Part shown: piece after piece, positions 59,200 through 64,000 of the stretch
How positions within the stretch are numbered: position 1 is the first letter of the stretch
How the letters are laid out: each line of letters opens with the position of its first letter
Assembly: GCF_009806555.1 (NCBI RefSeq)
Contig: NZ_VUOK01000060.1
Location: 1-64,000, forward strand
DNA length: 64,000 nt
Origin: Methylobacterium sp. 2A
Lineage (GTDB): Bacteria; Pseudomonadota; Alphaproteobacteria; Rhizobiales; Beijerinckiaceae
Reading direction: 5' to 3'
The notes under the pieces: model-generated
The model's database searches: none
What the model was told of the DNA's origin: nothing
Seen by the model: the letters and a program-made list of their open reading frames with translations, nothing else
Program-made: the position numbers and the translations under genes

Positions 59200-59448
59200 G
59201 TGGACGAGACCGATATCGTCCTCGATCTCAGCGGCCTGAAATGTCCGCTGCCGGTCCTGCGGACCCGCAAGGCGCTGCGCCGCCTCGCCGCCGGCCGGAT
59301 CCTCGTGGTGACCTGCACCGATCCGCTGGCGATGATCGACATCCCGAACCTCGTCCGCGAGGAGGGCGCCCGGCTCGACGCGGCGGAGCGGCACGGTGAC
59401 CGCCTGCGCTTCCGCATCGCGCTCTCCGCGAAGCCGCCGCATTCCTGA
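59200..59448 (+). CDS. TusA-family sulfurtransferase
   Basis: An 82-residue sulfur-carrier protein of the TusA/SirA type. The active cysteine lies in LKCPLPVLRTRKAL (Cys15) within the CPxP motif, followed by the typical LVVTCTDPLAMIDIPNLV. It may relay sulfur for tRNA thiolation or Moco and FDH activation. The GTG start directly precedes the conserved DETDIVLDLSGLKC. Confidence 0.9.
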   Translation: MDETDIVLDLSGLKCPLPVLRTRKALRRLAAGRILVVTCTDPLAMIDIPNLVREEGARLDAAERHGDRLRFRIALSAKPPHS

Positions 59449-59486
59449 ACGATCCGTCGGGCCTCAGCGAGAGGGATGGGGCCGGC

Positions 59487-60050
59487 ATGACATCGCGGAT
59501 CGGGGGCGTGCGCCTCGTGCATGACGGCTGGGCCCGTTTCCTCGTGGCCGAGGTGATGCAGGCGGACGGGACGCGCATCACGCGGGAGATCGAGGATCAC
59601 GGCCGGGCGGTCGCGGTTCTGCCCTACGATCCGGACCGGCGCGTCGCGACGCTGGTCTCCCAGTTCCGGGCGCCGGTCCTCTATTCCGATGGTCCGCCGA
59701 CCCACATGGAGGTGCCGGCGGGCCTGCTCGACGAGGGGGCGGCTGAGGATGAAGCCCGGCGCGAGGCGATGGAGGAGACGGGTCTGCGCCTGGGCGGGTT
59801 GGACTTCGTCGCCAGCGCGTGGTCGATGCCGGGGATCTCGACCGAGCGGATGGACCTGTTCCTGGCCGCCTACGGGGTCGCCGACCGGGCTGGGGCCGGG
59901 GGCGGCTTGGCCGCTGAGGGCGAGGCGGTGGCGGTCCACGAGATCCCGCTTCAGGAACTCGCCGCCATGGGGCGCGACGGGCGGCTCACCGACATGAAGT
60001 CGCTCGTGCTTCTGTACGCGCTGCAATTGCGACGGCCGGATCTGTTCTGA
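59487..60050 (+). CDS. NUDIX hydrolase, ADP-ribose pyrophosphatase-like
   Basis: A 187-residue hydrolase that probably cleaves ADP-ribose or another nucleoside-diphosphate sugar. The Nudix helix is in EVPAGLLDEGAAEDEARREAM followed by EETGL (about 82-105), and AWSMPGISTERMDLFLA afterwards is typical of the ADPRase group. Compared with the consensus GX5EX7REUXEEXGU, the spacing between the glycine and REAMEE is one residue short and the first Glu is shifted. It lies 38 bp after tusA on the same strand. Confidence 0.86.
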   Translation: MTSRIGGVRLVHDGWARFLVAEVMQADGTRITREIEDHGRAVAVLPYDPDRRVATLVSQFRAPVLYSDGPPTHMEVPAGLLDEGAAEDEARREAMEETGLRLGGLDFVASAWSMPGISTERMDLFLAAYGVADRAGAGGGLAAEGEAVAVHEIPLQELAAMGRDGRLTDMKSLVLLYALQLRRPDLF

Positions 60051-60065
60051 GTCGCGCCCGTCAAA

Positions 60066-60091
60066 CTCCCGCCCCCGGACAGGGGCAGGAG
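60066..60091. terminator. Possible bidirectional terminator hairpin
   Basis: CTCC-C-GCCCC (60066-60075) can pair with GGGGC-A-GGAG (60082-60091) around a short loop. It lies between the convergent NUDIX and WecG-type genes. No T-run is present on either side, so the call is tentative. Confidence 0.35.
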
Positions 60092-60137
60092 GCTGCGTGG
60101 AGCGCCCTGGTTCGGCCTCCGGAGCTTTGGACCCGCC

Positions 60138-61001
60138 TCAGCCGCCGCGATCCACGATCCGGCCCCGGGCGACGATGCCGATGAAGCGCCAGGACTTGAT
60201 GAAGTAGCGGCGAAACAGCCGCCGCGGCGCCTGGAGGAACCGGAAGATCCATTCGAGGCCCAGGCGCTGCATCAGGCCCGGGGCCCGCGACAGGTATCCC
60301 GCCGCCACGTTCAGCGCATCGCCGATGCAGAACACGACTGGGTTGCCCAGCGCCGACCGATGCCGGTCGATCCAGATCTCCGATTTGGGCGCCCCGACGC
60401 CCATGACCAGCAGCGTCGTCCCATGCGCCCGGATCCGCGCCGCGAGGTCCCGGCTGTACTCCCGGTCGGTTTCGAAGCCGAAGGGCGGGACGGCGCTCGC
60501 CACCGCTCCCGCCGGCAGACCCTTGGCCCGCAACCGGGCCGCCAGCGCGTCCGCCGCGTCCTGGCGCGCCGAGACCAGGAAGATCCGCCGGGCGAAGGCG
60601 GGCGGGTCGGCCAGCACGCAGTCCAGCAGATCGTGGCCGGTCACCCGGTGGACCGGCCGACGGCAGGCTGCCCGCGCCAGCCAGACCAGCGGCATCCCGT
60701 CGAGGGTCCGCGCCGCCGCGCGGTCATAGGCGTCCCGGAAGGCCGGATCCGTGCTGAGCTGGACGATGTGATCGACATTGGCCGTCACGATCATCCGGGG
60801 GCCGTCGTCGCGCCGGGCCGCCACCGCGGCCACGATCGATTCGGCACTGCCGGTCTGGAAGCGCAGGCCGAACAGCTCGACGGACGCGCCCGGCAGGGCC
60901 GATCCGGGGAGCAGGGTGGCGGGCAACCGGACGGTGCGCGCCTCCCGGGGAAGCGGGTCTGCCGCATCCAGGTCGAGTCGGAGCCGCCCGAGATCACGCA
61001 T
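60138..61001 (-). CDS. WecG/TagA/CpsF-family glycosyltransferase
   Basis: A 287-residue GT26 enzyme, typically transferring N-acetylmannosaminuronic acid or a similar sugar to lipid-linked GlcNAc. Signatures are VTANVDHIVQLSTDPAFRDAY, RTLDGMPLVWLAR, RVTGHDLLDCVL and the C-terminal LLVMGVGAPKSEIWIDRH, plus QRLGLEWIFRFLQAPRRL. The ATG MRDLGRLRLDL overlaps the upstream Wzz-like gene by 8 bp; a GTG at 61040 would give a 47-bp overlap and is less likely. Confidence 0.88.
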   Translation of the reverse strand: MRDLGRLRLDLDAADPLPREARTVRLPATLLPGSALPGASVELFGLRFQTGSAESIVAAVAARRDDGPRMIVTANVDHIVQLSTDPAFRDAYDRAAARTLDGMPLVWLARAACRRPVHRVTGHDLLDCVLADPPAFARRIFLVSARQDAADALAARLRAKGLPAGAVASAVPPFGFETDREYSRDLAARIRAHGTTLLVMGVGAPKSEIWIDRHRSALGNPVVFCIGDALNVAAGYLSRAPGLMQRLGLEWIFRFLQAPRRLFRRYFIKSWRFIGIVARGRIVDRGG

Positions 61002-62469
61002 CGGCGGCTCGGAAGCTTGCGGCGGGGCGCGGAGCGGCACGCTGCGAACGGCGTCGATCGCTGTCGGCGCCGAGCGCCAGGGCGATGCCGCCGCCCATGA
61101 GCAGACCGAGCACGAGGGCCAGCGGCAGGACGATTTTCGGCGAGGGCGGGAAGGTCCGCTGGCGGGCGGGGGTCGCCGCCGAGATGATCCGTACGTTGGT
61201 GGTGTCGAGCCGCTCCTGCTCGCTCGCCTCGCGGGCGCGCTTCAGATAGGCCTCGTACACGCCCCGGCGCGCTTCGAGCGTCCGCTCCAGCTCGCGCAGG
61301 CCGACATAGGCCCGGTCGCTGGAGGCCGTCTCGGTCTTGACCCGGTCGAGATTGGCCCGGATCGCGGCTTCGCTGGCGGCGGCCCGGTCGTAATCCTTCT
61401 GGGTCGTGTCGATGATCCGCTCCTTCTCGCGCTGGATCAGGCGCTGGAGGTCGCGCTGCTGAGCGTATTGCTCGGCCATGGCCGGGTGGCGCTCGCCGAG
61501 CCGGGTCGCGAGCTCGGCGGTGTTGCGGGAGAGCGTGGCGTATTGCTGGCGCAGCGCCTGCATCTCCAGCGATTGCAGCATCTCGGGGAGCGCGGTGCTC
61601 GGATCCGAGGACCGCATCCGGCGTGCCTGATCGAGCCGCGCCTTCGCCTCTGCGGTCTTGATCGAGGCGGTCACGAGTTGCTGGTTCAGGTCGCCGAGCT
61701 GCTGATCGGTGAGCAGGCGCCCGCTCGAAGCCACGAGCTTGTGCACCTCACGGTAGCGGACCACCGCGTCCTCGGCCTGCTCGACGTCGCGCTTCAGGCT
61801 GGCGAGGCGACCCGCCAGGGCATCCGAGGCGCGGCGGGCGGTGTCGGTCCGCGCGGCGGCTTCCTCGGCGAAGTAGGCGTCGCCGATGGCGTTGGCGATT
61901 CGCGCGGCCTTCTCGGGGTCGCGGGACTGGACGGAGACGTCGATCACGAAGGTCCGCTCGGCCCGGCGGACGCTGAGGCGGTTCTGGAGCGTGTCGAGGG
62001 CGATGTTGACCGGGTTCCGGCTGGCGGGCGGGGGCAGCATGCCGAGCGCCCCCTTGATCCCGTTGAGCGTCGCGTTGTTGCCGTCCGGCAGCACGAACTC
62101 GTCGTCCTGATCGAGGTGAAGCTTGGCGATCACCCGGCGCAGGACGTTGTCGGACTGGATCACCCGCACCTGGCTCTCGGCGATGGAGACGCCGCTATCG
62201 GCCTGCGGCTGGCGGGCGTTCACGTCGTTCTCGACGACGCGCAGGTCGCTTGGATCGACGAGGATCTGGATGCTGGAGGTGTAGCGCGGCGGGATCAGGC
62301 CGAGCAGCGCCACCGCAACCGCCACCATGAACAGGGCGCTCAGCACGATGAAGCTGCGCCCGCGCCAGAGGCGGCGCAGGATGACCTTCGGGTCGTTGCG
62401 GGATGCGACGTCCGGAAGCACGATCCGGACGGGTTGCTCACCGCTTATTCGTGTCGAGAAGTCGAACAT
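60994..62469 (-). CDS. GumC/Wzz-type polysaccharide chain-length protein
   Basis: A 491-residue inner-membrane co-polymerase: TM1 near 41-60 (FIVLSALFMVAVAVALLGLI), a periplasmic Wzz domain beginning YTSSIQILVDPSDLRVVENDV, long coiled coils (about 180-410) and TM2 near 445-465. The protein ends soon after TM2, so it has no kinase domain. It is a paralogue of the Wzc-like protein at 31-33 kb. It probably sets polymer length in the second polysaccharide cluster. The first ATG of the conserved N-terminus is used. Confidence 0.9.
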   Translation of the reverse strand: MFDFSTRISGEQPVRIVLPDVASRNDPKVILRRLWRGRSFIVLSALFMVAVAVALLGLIPPRYTSSIQILVDPSDLRVVENDVNARQPQADSGVSIAESQVRVIQSDNVLRRVIAKLHLDQDDEFVLPDGNNATLNGIKGALGMLPPPASRNPVNIALDTLQNRLSVRRAERTFVIDVSVQSRDPEKAARIANAIGDAYFAEEAAARTDTARRASDALAGRLASLKRDVEQAEDAVVRYREVHKLVASSGRLLTDQQLGDLNQQLVTASIKTAEAKARLDQARRMRSSDPSTALPEMLQSLEMQALRQQYATLSRNTAELATRLGERHPAMAEQYAQQRDLQRLIQREKERIIDTTQKDYDRAAASEAAIRANLDRVKTETASSDRAYVGLRELERTLEARRGVYEAYLKRAREASEQERLDTTNVRIISAATPARQRTFPPSPKIVLPLALVLGLLMGGGIALALGADSDRRRSQRAAPRPAASFRAADA

Positions 62470-62733
62470 ACGCCTCGCTCCCTGACCTTTTGGGACGGAC
62501 TGGTCGCCCACCGTCCCCGTCATCCTGTTCCCGTTCCGGTCAGCTGTGTGCCGATTCGGTACAGGACCACGCCGAGGGCAGTGCCTTGGATGATACGTCA
62601 GCAATCGGCGTACCGCCAAAGTACTCTCGTCGTGATCCGAGGGCCGCGACTTGGAGCCTGTAGATCGCCTCCTTTGGAGAGGGGATCAACTGTCACTCCT
62701 TGACGGCGAGAAAAGCCATCGCCCAGCCGCAGA

Positions 62734-63861
62734 CTACGTACGAAAGTCGGCGGCGCCCTGCACCGCAACCGTCGAATCCACAGCCTCGTAGGCTGCGGGA
62801 TCACCCGCGAGGAACCGGTGGAAGCGTGCCCCGTCCTCGGCCGCCGCGGCGTTCCAGCGCGCTACGTTGTCCCGGCTGGCCGCAGCCGCCCGGGCGAGGC
62901 CGCTCCCGGCGAGCCAATCGGTCAGCGCGCGCGCTGCGGCCTCCGGCGCTTCCGGGCGGATCAGCAAACCGGACCGGCCCAGCACCTCGCGGAACACGGC
63001 GTCGTCCGGTGCCACAACCGGTAGACCGCCGTGCTGCACCTCCAGCAGGGGCAGGCCGAGCCCCTCCGCCTTCGAGGTCGAAAGCAGCAGGTGGCACGAC
63101 GCCACGAGGCTGCGCAGCTCGGCGTCCGAGAGATAGCCGTGCCGGTGCAGGAAGGGCGCGGGATCGTCCAGGAAGGCGTGCCGGCCCCAGCCGACCCGGC
63201 CCACGAGGTGCAGTTCCGCCGGCATGCCGGCCCGGATCAGCGCCGCCGTGAGGGCGAGGGCGGCCGGGTAGTTCTTCCGCGGCTCGATGGTCCCGATGGC
63301 GAGGATGCGCAGCGTGCCACCCGGTATGAGGGAGGCCGGCCCCGGCAGGTCGGCGAGCCCGAACGCGTCGCGCACCGGCGGCCGCAGCAGCGCGACCCGG
63401 GCCCGGGGGGCGCAGACGGCACGCACCGCCTCGCCGGTGGTCCGGCTGTTGACGAACAGGTTCGGGCACCAGCGCAGGGCCAGGGCGAAGCTCGGGCTCA
63501 TGTAGAGCCGGCTGCGCAGGCTCAGATCCTCCGGCCGGGTCACGAGGAAGGTGTCGTGCACGTAGAGCAGGCAGCGCTCGGCCGCGAGCGCGCAGAGCGG
63601 ACCCGGCGGGAAGCCCGGGAACAGGAAGAGCGCGTCCCGGTCCCGCAACGCGTGCAGGGGCAGACCGAGGTGCTGCGCCGCGATCATGCCCGGCAGCGAT
63701 CCGCCGGTGACTATCCGGACCGCGTGGGGCGCGAGCTTGTCCGGGGCGAACAAGTCGAGGGTGACCCGCTCGATCCCGGTGACGTGGCCGCGCAGATGCG
63801 TCTGGTCGAGATAGATCCGCCGGGTTCGGCCGGCGGTCGCGTCGTCAGACCGCGTCGTCAC
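62734..63861 (-). CDS. GT4-family glycosyltransferase
   Basis: A 375-residue GT-B enzyme. The N-terminal half has RIYLDQTHLRGHVTGIERV and YVHDTFLVTRPEDLS; the C-terminal half has ILAIGTIEPRKNYPAALAL and the donor site STSKAEGLGLPLLEVQHGGLPVVAP. It adds a sugar to the lipid-linked intermediate. The GTG start overlaps the stop of the preceding, truncated gene (GTGA). The 264-bp spacer to the Wzz-like gene may contain its promoter. Confidence 0.88.
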   Translation of the reverse strand: MTTRSDDATAGRTRRIYLDQTHLRGHVTGIERVTLDLFAPDKLAPHAVRIVTGGSLPGMIAAQHLGLPLHALRDRDALFLFPGFPPGPLCALAAERCLLYVHDTFLVTRPEDLSLRSRLYMSPSFALALRWCPNLFVNSRTTGEAVRAVCAPRARVALLRPPVRDAFGLADLPGPASLIPGGTLRILAIGTIEPRKNYPAALALTAALIRAGMPAELHLVGRVGWGRHAFLDDPAPFLHRHGYLSDAELRSLVASCHLLLSTSKAEGLGLPLLEVQHGGLPVVAPDDAVFREVLGRSGLLIRPEAPEAAARALTDWLAGSGLARAAAASRDNVARWNAAAAEDGARFHRFLAGDPAAYEAVDSTVAVQGAADFRT

Positions 63862-64000
63862 GGCAGGCTCCGGTGCAGGCGGCCCGCGAGATAGAGGCAG
63901 CGGCGCACGAGGAGGGGCATCCGGCGCCCGAGGACCATCTGCTTGGCCCGCCGCAGCCGGCGCACGAAGGGCCGCGAGGCCGCCGGTACGGTTCCGACCG
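63858..64000 (-). CDS. Partial gene at the window edge, basic C-terminus
   Basis: Only the last 47 codons are inside the window. I translated them as ending RRLRRAKQMVLGRRMPLLV, RRCLYLAGRLHRSLP, a strongly basic and amphipathic tail. The stop overlaps the GTG of the glycosyltransferase gene, so it is the preceding gene of the same operon, possibly another glycosyltransferase or acyltransferase. The start and domain content lie beyond the edge. Confidence 0.6.
   Translation of the reverse strand, partial: VGTVPAASRPFVRRLRRAKQMVLGRRMPLLVRRCLYLAGRLHRSLP

Overview
The window is GC-rich (about 70 percent) chromosomal DNA from an alphaproteobacterium, most likely Methylobacterium or Methylorubrum (Hyphomicrobiales). 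This rests on protein similarity recalled by eye: the dapF-mtaB-ftsY-yciB-ccm gene order, a cysteine-free L31, an RcdA (DUF1465) homologue, the plant/alpha-type GshA, 6S RNA next to the formyl-THF cyclo-ligase gene, and palindromic intergenic repeats of the methylobacterial kind. No search was run. No tRNA, rRNA, CRISPR array, intact insertion sequence or prophage was found.

Layout. 0.5-10 kb is a housekeeping block (dapF, mtaB, ftsY, yciB, ccmCDG). It is interrupted by a MerR/oxidoreductase pair and by a VapBC module convergent with ftsY. 10.2-11.3 kb holds two genes of unknown function behind a promoter with a perfect alphaproteobacterial LexA box. 11.3-11.7 kb is a nested palindromic repeat followed by a REP-like cluster, and the C-terminus of a TrmN6-like methyltransferase is read out of the latter. 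12-23.6 kb carries octaprenyl-PP synthase, a GlxA-type AraC regulator with a GST, a PCMT-like protein, a MarR/CLC pair with a dyad operator, ispE, a second VapBC whose vapC is frameshifted, moeA and a class V aminotransferase.

23.6-35 kb is an exopolysaccharide or cell-envelope island: BioF2/CelD-like acyltransferase, fatty-acid hydroxylase, two glycosyltransferases, a GH5 hydrolase, an O-antigen-ligase-like protein, a Wzc/GumC protein whose kinase domain has lost its P-loop, and a GIPC-transferase-like protein. 35-41 kb has 6S RNA, fthC, a YmdB phosphoesterase, a MotA/OmpA pair, an ABC exporter and rpmE. 41.4-43 kb has an orphan MetQ-type binding protein and rcdA. 43-47.1 kb is a four-gene minus-strand operon that reads as a copper acquisition system: DUF2946, a YcnI-PCu(A)C fusion, DUF2946 and a TonB-dependent receptor. 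47-60 kb is mixed housekeeping (L,D-transpeptidase, phosphoesterase, DJ-1 protein, cold-shock protein, CysQ, UbiA, RsmE, GshA, TusA, NUDIX). From 60 kb to the right edge a second polysaccharide cluster runs on the minus strand (WecG, a Wzz/GumC chain-length protein without a kinase domain, a GT4 enzyme and a truncated gene).

The observations most worth following are the SOS-box operon, the copper operon, the MerR promoter that would give a leaderless oxidoreductase mRNA, the 6S RNA whose closing stem contains the fthC start codon, the dead kinase domain in the EPS island, and the broken VapC beside an intact antitoxin with a perfect operator. Many very long antisense ORFs are GC-driven shadows and were left out.
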